A program made the position numbers and the translations under genes. This document shows, piece by piece, positions 22,611 to 35,612 of a DNA stretch of 64,000 nt. The notes under the pieces are model-generated. The model did no database searches. It was not told the origin of the DNA and saw nothing but the letters and a program-made list of their open reading frames with translations. Source of the DNA: Symbiodinium kawagutii (lineage: Eukaryota; Sar; Dinophyceae; Suessiales; Symbiodiniaceae); contig VSDK01015799.1 of the NCBI GenBank assembly GCA_009767595.1, positions 136,511 through 200,510 on the forward strand. The letters are read 5' to 3'. The first letter of the stretch is position 1, and each line of letters begins with the position of its first letter.

Positions 22611-22998
22611 AAAGACTAGGCAAAGTCCGGTCTTCGACCTTCAGGGTATCTATTATCTATATACATGATTGATAATCGACAATTTTCAGGGGAAGGGTTA
22701 AATTGCAGATCGACAAGTGGTCGATGAGGTATGGCAAAGTTGGTAGCTTGAACATGCTGGATTGTAGCCAGTATTGATGAACATGACCCGGCCGACTCTT
22801 TTCTGGTAGCAATGACTTTCCATGCCTTACACCGTTTTGGAGCTAGTCCTCTTGCAACCGAAATCATTTACCCCAAATTATTCACTACAGGAAATTGAAG
22901 CTGGTCATGGAAAATCACCAGAAACAGTCCCATCGAAAATCACCAGGTGATTTACCATTCCAAGTGTAGGATTTCTTTAGGAAGGATGGATATAGGCA

Positions 22999-23085
22999 GG
23001 TGTTTCTCAAAATAGGGGTACCCCCAAATCATCCTCTATGTTCATCTTTGACAGCAATAAACCATCCATTTGGGGGGGCCTATGG
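22999..23085. mobile_element. TIR element, family 1, degraded right end
   Basis: The left arm GGTGTTTCTCAAAATAGGGG followed by TACCCCC is intact. The right arm is reduced to ATTTGGGGGGG and no duplication can be identified. Confidence 0.55.
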
Positions 23086-24799
23086 CTTCAGAGCCGCCGA
23101 TATATCAACCTCCTACCACGTACAACAGGCGAGAAATTGCACACCTGGCCGCGTCCCCAATCTGGGTCCTACAGAGATTCAGAGGAAATCGGGGCGCTTG
23201 GAAGCTTTGCACGTGGTGGTTGGAATTGGCAAAGACTTTTACAATCCATTCCTAGCAAATCATGTTTGCAATCTTGGAGGATTTGCACTTGGTGGTTGTA
23301 TATTGTATGTGATGGCAATTCATTGAAAAATCTTCCACAAACAATGAACCGTGATGTTGTTGCTTAGTCCATGGTCATAACATACCCAATATTATCGATT
23401 GCCATATTAACCATTGTGACATGCCAAACCATCAATTAACCATTAACGAATCAAGCATTCTTATGCCAACGTTTGTATTCCTAAACTTCTGATATCTGGT
23501 GGGTCCATGGTCTCCTCCAGGCCCATAGTCTCTTCACTACAGTATCTACCTCTTCGCCATCGGTCTACGCGTGGTAAACATGGTTTCCAACATAAACCAA
23601 GCACCAAAGCTAGCCATAATTCCAGTACATACGTGACCGCAACACACCCAGACCATCATGGACCATGGGTAACCTTTCGATTTACCACAGACCAAACATT
23701 GCCACCGATCAAATGGAATCAAAACCCACTTCCTGCACTTCCCCCGCTTCCCGGCTTCCCAAGGATAGCCACAAGATCAGCGCAAAGATTTTGCCATTGA
23801 CGAGATCACCATCACAATAAATGCTAGGCAAGTTGTCTTGTTGGTGGTTTCAACCCCTGGGAAAAAACATTAGTCAACCAACTATTTGTTTACTTGTCTC
23901 ATGATACTCTAGGTCAATGATCCACCCTCGTAATATGATCCAGATTCTGCAATACTGATCGATAATTGACCAATCACCACCAATATTGCAACAGGAACCA
24001 TAAAAAATATTGATGGACATGTCATAAATAATCAATGATTCATCATTAAGCCTTATTATTGATGGTTATGAACCCCCATTAGTTGGTTGGTTAATATTGA
24101 CCCATAGCCATGTCATTATTCAATGATTCATCATTAAGCAGGAACATGTCATCATTGCTGACCAATCATTGCTGCACCAACGCCCCAATCTGTGCCCCAG
24201 CTCATCGAGACCACAGGGAACCTGGAACGTGAGGACCGTTGGGGGAGCATGGATCAACCGTGGTTCAGTGGGGATGGGTCATCCAAAGCCAGGGCTGGAT
24301 GAACATTCCAATGGCGGCCGTTAAGGCTGTCATTTTAGGTGAAAAGGCAGCCATAGAAGGTCTTGACCCAACACCTCTCTCCAAGGATCTTCAAGTTCCA
24401 GTTTTCCTGAGCTGCCAGTGGTGAGAGCGTTCACTGCCGGGGGTTTCAATGGGTTAGTGTGACCAAAGAACCACACCAACACGTTCACAGAAAAAAATGA
24501 ACTGCCCAATTTAATTGGACATCTTTCAAAGACTGGGAAAATCACTACCAGTGATGTCAACAGTTTTGATGAGTTGCTTAGATGTGTTGAATTGATGGCC
24601 GCTAGGGGTTGTTTGATTATGAACAAAAATGCTTCGCGGCTCGTAGGCTCTTCCCAGCGCCCTTGTCCCACGCACCCTCGACCTGTCCATGTGAACATGC
24701 TATGATGGCATTTTCTTGCAAAACTTGTCCCTGCAACAGGGACCTACTCTACCAATCAACTGCTCAAAAAGTCCCTCCGGTGCCTCAATTTCACCCACC

Positions 24800-25595
24800 A
24801 ACTCAACCAAGATCAACCAAGATAAACCAAGATCCACCAAGATCAACCAAGTTTAACCAAGATCAACCAAGATAAACCAAGATCCACCAAGATCAACCAA
24901 GTTTAACCAAGATCAAGCAAGATCAACCAAGTTTAACCAAGATCAACCAAGATAAACCAAGATAGACCAAGATCCACCAAGATCAACTAAGATCAACCAA
25001 GATCAGCCAAGAAAAACCAAACTAAGCCGAAATAAACCAAGATCAGGCAACATAAGACAAGATAAACCAAGATCAGCCAAGATCGGCAAAGATAAACCAA
25101 GATAAGCCAAGATAGACCAATATCAACCAGGAAGAACCAAGATCAACCAAGATAGACAAAGATCAACCAAAATAAACCAAGAGCAACCAAGATAGACAAA
25201 AGATCAACCAAAATAAACCAAGAGCAACCAAGATAGACGAAAGATCAACCAAGATCAACCAAGATTAACCAAGATAAACCAAGATCAACCAAGATAACGC
25301 AAGATAGACCAAGAACTATCAAAATAAACCAAGATCCACAAAGACCAACCGAGACCAACCAAGATGAAACAAGATCAACCAAGATAAACCAAAATAAAGC
25401 AAGAAAAAAAAAAACAAAATAAGCCAAAACAAACAAACATACATCAAGAGAAACCAAAATAAACCAAGATACACAAAAAATGAACCAAAAACAATCAACA
25501 TAAACCAAGATATATCAAAATAAGCCCAAATAAACCAAGATAAACCAAAGTCAACCAAAATAAACAAAAATAAACCAAGATAAACCAAGTCTCCT
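24800..25595. repeat. 10-bp-period satellite, about 80 units
   Basis: An array of roughly 800 bp built on ATCAACCAAG, with variants ATAAACCAAG, ATCCACCAAG and TTTAACCAAG and occasional 11-bp steps. Units are more uniform at the left (24800-25000) and more diverged at the right, where A-rich variants dominate. Long minus-strand frames rich in Trp, Leu and Val are an artefact of the repeat. Confidence 0.95.
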
Positions 25596-28134
25596 TCCTC
25601 AGCACTTTTCGTCTTGTCTTCGCCCGCTTCGTTGTGTCGTGGGGGCGGTTCTGCAGGCCATGCAGGGAGCTCCACATGTCGCGGCACTGCGATGTGGCAC
25701 TGCCAGGCGTCCTGCTGTGGTCAACCCCCGTGAGTGCCCCGTGGTCAACCCCACTGCTTCCGAAGTGCTAAGTCAGTGCTACCCTTGAATTGCACTAAGT
25801 TTGTAGTGGTTGATGCTATTTTCCCTGTGAGGTCGTACGATGTCAGCAGAATATTGTTGGTTATCTTCCCTTGCGTTCATACTGTTCAAGCCTCACTAAA
25901 CAATCATGAACTATTGCTTGCGCTGGTGAACATCCCTCTTCTTTTAGCAAGTGTATTTCTCCTGAAACTTTTCCATGGGATTAGTGGTTCAGCAAAGGCT
26001 GAATGATAAAAACGGCTCATGATGGCTGATGCCAATGGTTGAGTACTGATGGTGGCGCTTCTGGCGAAGCAACTGTTGATAGCTGGTTGGTAAGGTACTT
26101 CAACCATGCGAAGGCTGCTTGGGTATTGGTTGGTACTAATGGTTGCCAACTGGCATTGGTTTCGACCATGGCTGGTACTCAATCATTAGTCAATTATACT
26201 TCAACCTTTGCAAGGCATTGGTCACCAAGCCGTATCAATCGATCATCATTGGAGTTTGGTATGCCTCGTTAGCGTTAGTTCCCTGTAATCAAGTGATGAC
26301 GATGCTTGATTATATGGCCGCGATTATGGCTTTGGTACTGTACTAACCAGCCATATTGGTCGTATAATCAAATTTGGTTATTACAACCATGACAACCTAT
26401 GACGGTTGTCATTGTTAATAATATACAAAAATGACAATACAAACTATTCATGACCAACAATGACCACACTCAGCCAGGATCAACCTCCACCCCCCGGGCC
26501 CATGCGACTGTTTTAGCTGTACCGCCCTCAGCTGGTGAACCATGACAGAAAGTCGGAATTTGGGGTTAAGAACGAACCAACTGGGTTAGGGGTTAGCAAA
26601 TGTTAGCAACTATAGGTGTAGCAGTCATCAGGGACCCATATACAGGTATCATAATGGAATGAAATTATGATTCACACAAACCCATCGATTAGGGTCTGTA
26701 TTTCACAAGTGAAATGAATCAACATACGTCCCTCAACTGACTACGGCTGGGTTTATGAACCAACTTATGCTGGGTAATTAAATGCAATTACTAGATCATC
26801 CAGCCACCATCAAGGCATGACATCAATGAAAATCGCCCCCAGCCTCTGACCCTTCTAGAGTCTCCCTCAACCAGCCGGTGACAGGCGCCCCAGTCACGGT
26901 CGCCACATCCCATGATCTCAGGGTGTTGCTCTGAAGTTGGTGACGGCAACCTCTTCATCTCTGGCATCAATACCCTGTACCCTAAGTGAACATGCCCTGA
27001 CCAGTCATTAGTTGGGATGTTCACCTAGTTAATACTGACCCACCAATTAAAAAACTAGCAGAGGAAGACCAGCAACTCATGGAGAAACCCAACAGGAAGT
27101 TGTGTTGCCACTTGGTACTGGTTCCCAACACCAGGCCTCCAGGGGCGAAGTCACGTCCAACAGGAGGTGCTTCACCATGCCCTAGGTATGGTGATCCGCC
27201 ACGGTTGGTCAATCCTCCACTGGGACCTCCGAAACTGGATCGTTGATGGTCATTTCGTGGTCGCAAATGTTGGCGAATGCTTGGAGTATTTGGGAAAGGT
27301 TTTTCGGCCAGTTTGTAGGTTCATCAGGGTTGGTAATAATTTTAGCAAGTTGATGCTTGCAAATGATTATTAATCAAGACTGGAGAGTCTAATGGCTCGG
27401 CGGTTTGGCGTACACAATGCTAATTGTTAACGCGTGATAAGCCAGTCAACCAGAGTTGTTAATGCTTGGAATGGATGACTGTTCAGCCTGTTGAGAAGCA
27501 AATGAGAATCGATTCTCATTAACTATCGAACAGTTTCATGATATTATCGACTGATTCACCATTGTTGATACCAACGAAGCAATGGTTCTGGCTAGCGAGT
27601 TGATATCCCTTCAAAGCACGTACCACCCGTGCCATGAATGACGTTGCATTGAATAGTATGGGATTTTTTCTCCTGAAACACGGAACAGGAGTTGGTGCTG
27701 ATGGACGATCATGCCTTGTGTTTGGTTAAGGCAAGTAGCGATTTGAGGTATTCAATCACCAGCTACCATAGATGATTCTTAACCATCAATGCTGGATAGT
27801 TGCCCGGCCACAACTTCATGCGACTTGGTTGGCATTCAATTTCTGCTTGTACCGAGAGATGCGCTAGTTTGGTCTAGCGGTGCGAGAAAAATGCATGACA
27901 GGTAAAAAAGATTGTAGAGGATTGATTTTGAATATTTTGAGCCTGACGGACATGGTGACTGCACGAACCTCGCTTTTTGCACTGTTGGGTCATTTCACGG
28001 TGGTTATCCCTTATTATCAACTATCACAATCCTCCATCAAACCGCCATTTGCTGTGGGTAAACAAAATCCTCCCCAAAAATGGTAAGTAAACATTTCCAT
28101 GGTAGGTATTGACCCAATGTAGGATTTCCATCAG

Positions 28135-28280
28135 CACCGTTTGGCCACCATGTGACTACCATGTAACCACCATTTAACCGCCGTGCAACCACCACGATAC
28201 CACCATGCAACCACCATAGAAGCACCACGTGATTATCATCTAGCCAACGTGTAACCACCATTTAACCACCACTTAACCAG
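28135..28280. repeat. Degenerate AACCACCAT repeat
   Basis: About a dozen imperfect 9-11-bp units related to TAACCACCATG. It is an example of the short degenerate repeats that fill the AT-rich DNA of this window. Confidence 0.75.
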
Positions 28281-28384
28281 CTCATGAACCATCAGCTAAC
28301 AATGTTCACCGTTTCCAACCATCACAGCCTACACTGTTCCCTGGGCTTCGCTGAGCTTCCGTGGACTCTTTGAGTGCCATTTCA

Positions 28385-28440
28385 GTTGCCCGCAGCACTA
28401 AGGAATTCAGCCTAGCGCGGCGCGCGGTAAGTTGGTGAAC
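28385..28440. other. GC-rich island, possible mini-exon (strand unclear)
   Basis: On the plus strand CCATTTCAG is followed by a frame reading ARSTKEFSLARRA and then GTAAGT. On the minus strand ATTCCTTAG is followed by LRATEMALKESTEAQRSPGN and then GTAGGC. Either could be a real exon; the minus reading would suit the channel gene's strand. Confidence 0.3.
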
Positions 28441-30059
28441 TGGTTCTGTTCATGGATGGTTGATGATTGACAAATGGAATCTTTAAGTGGTGGCTCATTG
28501 AAGGTAAACTGATACTTCGTTGATGTTCATTGATGGTAAATTGGTTGATGGTGAAGGATGGCTAAACTGATCGATAATGGATGCTTTACAGATGATGAAC
28601 TGATATGTTCATTGATGCTTAGTTGGTCGATGCTTGTCAGGTGACTGATTTTTACGACCATTTTGTCATTGTTTGATAGCTAAACGATGCTTAGTTAGCT
28701 AGTTTGATGGTCAGTTAGTGCTTAATTTGAATTTGTCTCACCATCAAGAAACATGATTTACTTCGGGGGGTACAACCCTGGATATGGCTTCAGTTCTCAT
28801 GGATTGGTCAATCAAGCATGAGGAACTAGCAATAACCAGCAACCAGTACAATAACCAACAATAATTTACCAGTACAACAAGCCAGGGTTCTCACAAGATT
28901 AGCTGGTGACGCCTTTCCTTTCAACATGCTGAATCTTTACACACGCCACTGCCCATTTCACACAATCCTTCATCCCCATTCAATTTTCATTAATTGAAAA
29001 TATTCCTGCTGTCTGGCTGGGTACAGAGGCAACTGCACAACTATTTCTACTGTTACCAACTCACATACCAAGTATGATAGTATCTCGTTTATGGTAGTTG
29101 ATTGGCATCATACTGTGAGAACTAAGTGTATTTATGTCCTTGTGATTGAAAACAAATTGCTTCATGCTCCCACGCCGTAGATTTGAAGATTTGGCACCGA
29201 ATCAACTACCCACATTGTAGCTTTAGGAGTTACTGTATATAGCTAGTTGCGTTTGAAACACCACATACCGCTGCTACTCATTGACTGTTAGCAACCGTTA
29301 GTACATCATGAAACATTATCAGTCATTAGTCTCAAGCATCAGCAGCCTCATTGCTGAGAATCTGCAAACAAGTGCGAATGCCAGTATCTGATACTTAAAC
29401 CGCATTGCATTGAGTCTGTTTCGGACTGCCAGTTAAAGGTAATAAATGTCTGCACATTGGATGAAATTCCACATGGACCTGACCTTCTTGCAGGTTGGAC
29501 GCAGAATCCAAGGCCACCTTGTTAACAGGTGCCTACAGGTTGGGCTAACTGCACCCACCACCACCACCGGTTTTAGAAGTGGTGACTCACCATCAAACCT
29601 GGTCGATTAACAGCTGGATCTCCCGCACCAGCCCAGCCTGTTCATGGCATCATCCACATTCGCCTCGCAATCGACTGGTAAGGTGAGTGTTCCGAAACCT
29701 GTCATGGTGGACTGGTTTCTCAAAATCAAAAGGTTTCACGATGTTCAATGATGTTCAATGATTTTCACGCATCTTCGTTTCGAAATGGTTTTCGCTGGGT
29801 CTCACAACCAACCAATAGCTACGAATTCACATCCCAACAACGCAAACGAGCCCAGACGAGTTTGGTTTTTTGGTGCTCACAGCCAGGAGTACAGGATGGA
29901 ACAGGGCACCCACAACAATTCATGGGAACGGAAAACCAGTGATGAAGCCAAGGAGTTGACCAGGGACCCCTGTTCGAGGTCACCAGCAGCTGGTGAAACT
30001 CCTCGGTGATCTGGTTGGTGTTGATATTTGTTTGATCATTTCCACTATCCAGATGAGTG

Positions 30060-30167
30060 GCCGTTTCTCAGAGAACCCCAAAAAATGATTGGCTTAATGC
30101 TATAAATGAGTCCTATAAATAACTAATACTGGATGAATTGGGGATACCCCCATTTTAAGAAACACCC
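30060..30167. mobile_element. TIR element, family 1, diverged
   Basis: It runs from GGCCGTTTCTCAGAGAACCC to the complementary-type end ACCCCCATTTTAAGAAACACCC (split here as ACCCCCATTTTAAG and AAACACCC). The left arm has several substitutions. No clean target duplication is visible. Confidence 0.55.
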
Positions 30168-31133
30168 ATATCGAGATTCAGCAGACAAGACCTTCCAGGA
30201 CATGTCACTATCCGGAAGATGCCCTCACCGTTGCTGCAAATGGTTGTTGCCTCCTTGGCGATCGCCATCAACCAGGCCTCAACCAACTGGTGATAAAACC
30301 TAAACTGGGACATTCATCCCTGTGTATCCAACCTTTTTTTTCTCAAGGAATTGCTAGCGATTTCCCGCATTGAATGCTTTGAGGTGGTTTATGAATGGCG
30401 CCGTATCTCGTATTACTGACGGTATCCCCCAAGTCGAACGTATCACCTTAAGTGTTAATCCAAAATCATCCAAGGCTCCAACGAAACCAAATTTGGGGGG
30501 CGTCATTCTTTCAAGCCTCTAATGCTGTCAGCAAATGGTTGATGAATGTGGGGATCAACGCACTCCATGGGTTTTCACCATTGGTTTCGGGGTCTCAACT
30601 CAGCGCCTGCGTTTCGGACAATCTTTTCAAGGTCACTTTCTCAGAGCCTGTGGGCTTCGCAGGGGTGCAACATGATGTGAAGACCCACAGCGAGACCGGC
30701 GAAGTAATTGTGGGGCTTGGGACAGGTTTCACTCTCTATTAAACAAGTGTTGGTTTCGCAGAGAATCAGCGAACCACGAGCAAGAACAAGCGACTATCAG
30801 TTACAAGGACCAACAATACGCCAGACTCCGCACTGAGCAGAAAGAAAAATGGTTCATTCTCGTCCAACATAGCCACAGCATGGAGCTCAAATGGATAGGG
30901 TGGCGGTACTTCCGCAATGCTTGGGAAACTGGGGGGCCATTCCATCTTGATTTATGACCGGTTGAATATGGTGATTCAACCAATCAGAAGCAACGTTCAT
31001 GATTCATTCATGGTTAACTATGAAGTACAGCTAATCATTGTCAATTGCGGTCAAATATCGTAGCCTAGTGCTGACACTTCATGGTTGCCTACGTGTCTGG
31101 TGATGGTGACCTGATATTTCACGTACGGTAGAT

Positions 31134-31215
31134 GGTGGCTTCTCAAGATAGGGGACCCAAGGTTATGATTCGTATAATATTAAAAATGAGTGGTCCCCTG
31201 CTTTGAGAAAAGTCA
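31134..31215. mobile_element. TIR element, family 1, short copy
   Basis: An 82-bp copy: GGTGGCTTCTCAAGATAGGG at the left and CCCCTGCTTTGAGAAAAG at the right around a short AT-rich centre. Confidence 0.6.
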
Positions 31216-33774
31216 CAAATGGGTCAGGTGGTGGCGCAGTGCTGTCGGCAAGTCCATTCTGGTGATGACACCTGGAAACCCAACTGATTTCGGGATTCCA
31301 GGCCACCACCGCCGTCATCCTTGCTGAATCACGTTTCAAGTGCGCATGTTGAGGTCCATGTGTTTCCACTATTTGATGAACATGTTGCGATTTTGTTATT
31401 CATAATGAAGAACATCAATAAAGACCACCCATTTGTTTGATGGTCAATCACAAGCAATAGCAGGATCCCTCAGGGTCGGTAGGGGTGGTAAGGGTGGTAA
31501 CAGCAGAATCTTCCATGTAAAACGGCCACCACCATGAATCAACCTGTGGAGCGTTGGTTGGTCAATGCCCAGGATGGTGTGCGGAAGCCTTAAGTCGTGT
31601 TCAGGGTATGGGCAACCAAAGAATCAAACACAAAGGTTTGAAGCTGCAGGTGGTTCGAATCAACATTAATTAATATACTGTACTATGGAATAGTACGTAG
31701 TTTTGTCTTCACCTTAAGGTCATTTCACTTGTATCCCTTAGTATTGTTGGTTCCAGAACTTGCTACTAAGGCTTGTTGAAGAACTTGCCACTCGAACTAT
31801 CTATGGTTTTCCAGCTTCCAAGAAGTCTCATGATACAGGAAAGCATCACAACACTGTCCCTGCTGTGGATGCGACCTGCGCCCCCATGGAAGCAGTTGAA
31901 CCATCTAGAAATGGTGGATTATCCATTGCTATGCTAGATCACCAAATGTTACTTACCAACCTGTTGTGAGAACAACCAACTAAAGGCGTACTAAAGGATT
32001 CAGTAGCAATAAGAGTCACCATCACAATCGCGTCGGATCTAAATGGGATATGCCGGACATTTTTCAGAATGACCACCAGGCAAAAACGACTCTAGAACAA
32101 TTACCCCCCGGCAAAAAGATCTGCGATTGCAAGATCAACACTTTGTAATTGAGCACGGATGTAATGCGTCTGGGTTGGATTTTCAGAGGGTAACATTTCA
32201 CCTGTCACCCATTGACCAGTTCAGCTATAGGGGCCCGATGTTTCATCTTTCTTATCGACTTGGTGGAGATCCTAAGGCAGGTCGAGGGACTGTGTGGCTG
32301 TTCTACATACTCAGCTTCGTCCTCTTTGGACCTGGGAAAGGCAGGAAAAACCGGGAAATCCCAAATTGGACACGAGCTTCAAGAAACTTGTTGCTACAGG
32401 AACCTCCCTCGCAAGATACACATTGATGTAAGTGCAATGATTTGGGTTTTGCACATCTGAACAGCATCAAACACCATAGGGCGGCATCCCGAACAAGGCG
32501 GCTTGTTGAAGAGTGGTTTCTCCTGAATGCCTTACACTGATCACTGAAGCCACCAGCATAATTATGACCCGGCAACAAAGGGCTGGTTGAAAAATATTGT
32601 TCTTGTTTCTGAAGTGATGTAGAATTGTCTGTGGCCATCCCCCAAAAGAAGCTAGCACCATCACTTGAAAGTTCACCACTGTAGGAATGATCAAAACGAC
32701 ATTCAAGATTACTGAGAATGATTGAATTGAATGCACAATATTTCCAATGGTGGCGAACCGGATTGGTGGGCCAAAAAACAGTGAATCTATGCGTCTGTCA
32801 GTGATTGCTCACCTGTAAAGACCTATCAAACAATCATTCACATATGCTTTTTACCAGTAAATGCATAACAATGCTTTTTTTCACCAGTAAAGATCATGTG
32901 GCATCAATGATTTCTATGTCAATGATTCTCGTTCGAAACCAAATAAACAGTGGTTTCAATACCTTGTACCCCCGGTGAACATCGCACGAATGACCAAACT
33001 AGTCGAACTGCTGGGATGTTTTCTAAACCATTTGTTGGTTGGTTGAGATTGATCAAGCTTGCCAAATGGTGGGTATATCCCGCTTGTTATTTTCTCCTGT
33101 CAACCATTAACCAGCTGCTTAAAAAATAATGTTGGTTGATATTTACCCACAACATCCTACCACCATCTATCACTATCACTATCAAGTCACAGGTGGTTTC
33201 GATTTTTCAACTTCTGGTCATGCAATCGAAGTCTTGAGCTCGGCCATCCACAAGGACTTAACAACTGACCCCATTTGGAAAACCAACAACTACTGATAGT
33301 GACAATACTATCCCTATCAAGCTACATGTAGAATATGTTGGAAACATAGGTCTTAGCCATGATATCAGCCATGAACCGTCACTATGAACAACTATAAACC
33401 TGTATAACTTTATAACCACTATTTGCTATTAGCCAGCCGCCAATTTTAGAATCGTTACTATTGAATTGAACCAACCATTGCTGGGTAGCTACAGAATCAT
33501 GCATTGTCAGCCAGCAAAACAGTAAACCATTGACTGATCATTGATCAAGCATCAACTAACCGTTCACAATCCATTAATACACCATCAGCCGTCCATTAGA
33601 CATCGCGATCGTCAACCAATCCCATGGTTAACATGAGTCAATGCACCAACAATAAACAAAGGAAAAACAACCATCAACCAACCAAAAATCATCCATCAAT
33701 CATCCAAAATCATCAACCATTCATCAACCACCAACCAGCCATTGATCAACCATCAATCCACCATCAACTATGAC

Positions 33775-33898
33775 CCGACCAACAGCGCCCCCTCCAACGT
33801 TGCCGCGGCACTGCCAGGGTCCTACAGACTCCAAGGGTTGCGTGGCACCAGACAGCGCCGGGCTAAGCGGTCTGAGCTCTGAATGCAACTGGGCCTGG
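33775..33898 (-). CDS. Candidate 3' exon of the channel gene
   Basis: A GC-rich island in AT-rich DNA. After GGCTTCCAG the minus strand reads AQLHSELRPLSPALSGATQP then LESVGPWQCRGNVGGG. Pro/Ser/Ala-rich tails are common downstream of the EF-hand region in such channels, but the join to the 38.6-kb exon is not demonstrated. Confidence 0.35.
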
Positions 33899-33942
33899 AA
33901 GCCAGGAAGGTCGTAGTTGAGGAACCAACCAAGGATTGATAT

Positions 33943-34054
33943 GGCTATGGGTCGGTATTAACCAGCAATAATTGGGGATAATAACCAACCATTTCAAATG
34001 GAAACCAATGGTTAATGAGGGGGAACCAGGGGTACAGGGTTTTGACCCACAGCC
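33943..34054. mobile_element. TIR element, family 2, with ATAT target duplication
   Basis: A 112-bp element with ends GGCTATGGGTC and the complement of GGCTGTGGGTCA. It contains the family-typical GGGGAACCAGGGGTACAGGG near its right end. ATAT flanks it at 33939-33942 and 34055-34058. Confidence 0.85.
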
Positions 34055-34058
34055 ATAT

Positions 34059-35336
34059 GGATTTATGATGGGTTCTTCTGGTGGGTGATATGGTTATTAT
34101 GGGTTAATATGATGAAGAATGATGGGTGCACAATTGGTTGATAATCAAGGTCATGACCAACATTAGCAATGATCAATTGCAGAGAATTGATGTTGGTGTA
34201 CGATCATCAATATGTAATTATCAATGACTATATGTAATATAAAAAGGATTGATAATAGATGATTATTGATGATCATGAATGGTGTTGACAGTGTTCCTTT
34301 TAAGGTAAAGGTTGGGTTGGTTGGATGGTCTGATGAGGCTCATACTACACCCTGACAAACGTTTTTCCTCTTGGGTTTGGGGCCAAACCCTTTCCCCTTA
34401 GAATCCTGCACAGGTCTGTCTAGATAGGGTGATGCGTGGATCACGGATCAATGTCTTTGCTTTAAAAGAATTTCATTTAAATAGAATCGGAAATTCGATC
34501 CACTGCGCAGGCCAATCAAAATGAAGGTCTTTGTGCTCCGCCAGACTAATACCAGCAGTTCTGTTCATCAGAGTAACGGGTCACGGGGGAAAACACTTTT
34601 GTCATCCTGATGTATTAATATGATTCATGGTTAGTCGGTCACTGGAACAAAGCTGCTTAGCTAGTACTGGTTGGTAGAACAATGATCGCAAAAAGACTGG
34701 TGTATAATTGCAAGCGTTGGAAATGAGTATCGCTGAGAATGATGAGTCATTAATGATGGTCAATGTTTCATGTCGGTAGTAATGGCTGCTTCATGTGGAT
34801 GTGTTTGATTATTGCACTGCAAATGTAGAAATAGCGTGGCTTGTAAATGAAGTAGGTTGCTTGGTGTAGGTTCATGTTGACGATCTATGGGTTGGTTTAG
34901 GGCTAGGATAGTTGATTGAGAATGGTCAGGTGTACGATGGATCTCAAAGCTTTAGCATAAAATGTCAAAGAAGTGGGTTAATAGGTTCATGTGCAATGGT
35001 GTTGGCTAATCGCCTTTGTTGGTTTCAGAACTTGAAACACTTTATTGATAAATCGATGTAAGTAACTATGGCTATGCAACGTCAGTTTCATTTGCATTAC
35101 GAAGTCAAAGGTCTATTGTTTACTTTGAATGACACAAATGCAATGGTACGCATGATGTAACTCCAGTGTTGATGGTCCATGATGGCTACTGCTGGTGGCT
35201 TCATGCATGATACCGTGAATCCCATGATGTAAGAAGCTCACTGACAGCCAAGGAATATTGGTTATGTGATGTTATGTGCCATGGTTGATGTTGGTGAATG
35301 CCGGTTTACTGTTGATTAATAGGTGTTGGCCTATAT
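34059..35336. other. AT-rich degenerate repeats, nothing supportable
   Basis: Short imperfect TGATGATTGA-like motifs only; no frames, islands or structured elements recognised. Confidence 0.45.
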
Positions 35337-35453
35337 TGCAGTGGGTCAGTTCACCCTTAGTACCCCTGGTTCCCCTATCATTAACCATTGTTTCCCTATA
35401 GTTTTGTTGCTTATTATCCCCTGTTATTGCTTAGTTCATATCGACCCACTGCC
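35337..35453. mobile_element. TIR element, family 2, opposite orientation, with ATAT duplication
   Basis: A 117-bp element from TGCAGTGGGTCAG to CGACCCACTGCC, with the internal GTACCCCTGGTTCCCC showing it is inverted relative to the copy at 33943. ATAT flanks it at 35333-35336 and 35454-35457. Confidence 0.8.
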
Positions 35454-35529
35454 ATATTCACCAACATGAAGCATGATAAGTTGTGTACTAAGGTCCCGTA
35501 CGAAGCGATTGCCGATTTACCATGCATGA

Positions 35530-35612
35530 CCAGCTGGTTGTCCCGTCGGGATATTGGGTTGAACACCACCCCCCACGGCCCGCAAGGCTTCTGGTAGCTC
35601 CACACCGCTTCC
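35530..35612 (-). CDS. Candidate 3' exon of the channel gene
   Basis: A GC-rich island. After TTTTCAATAG the minus strand reads SGVELPEALRAVGGGVQPNI then PTGQPAGHA, followed by TG/GTAAAT. Same strand as the channel gene; the join is unproven. Confidence 0.3.

Larger units (their letters stand above)
22611..28384. other. Repeat-rich AT-biased DNA without supportable genes
   Basis: The stretch is dominated by degenerate short repeats built on ACCATTGATCA/TGATGGTTGA and contains the 10-bp satellite at 24800-25595. GC-richer islands at about 24240-24420, 26840-26960 (minus frame with EMKRLPSPTSEQHPEI) and 27100-27270 could be small exons, but none has two convincing splice sites. If the channel gene extends this far, this is its 3' flank or introns. 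Confidence 0.4.
28441..33774. other. AT-rich, degenerate-repeat DNA; two TIR elements, no resolved gene
   Basis: Apart from the family 1 elements at 30060 and 31134 I can support nothing with confidence. A plus-strand frame at 30452-30742 contains SDNLFKVTFSEPVGFAGVQH and ends in TAA, but it stands alone. A minus-strand mini-exon reading VALDSASNLQE before GTCAGG lies near 29525-29491. Confidence 0.35.

Noticed and set aside
25245-25687. Hydrophobic minus-strand frames resembling membrane proteins
   Set aside because: They are translations of the 10-bp satellite.
30452-30742. A plus-strand 96-residue frame as a gene
   Set aside because: Reasonable composition toward its end, but no start context, family or splice partners.
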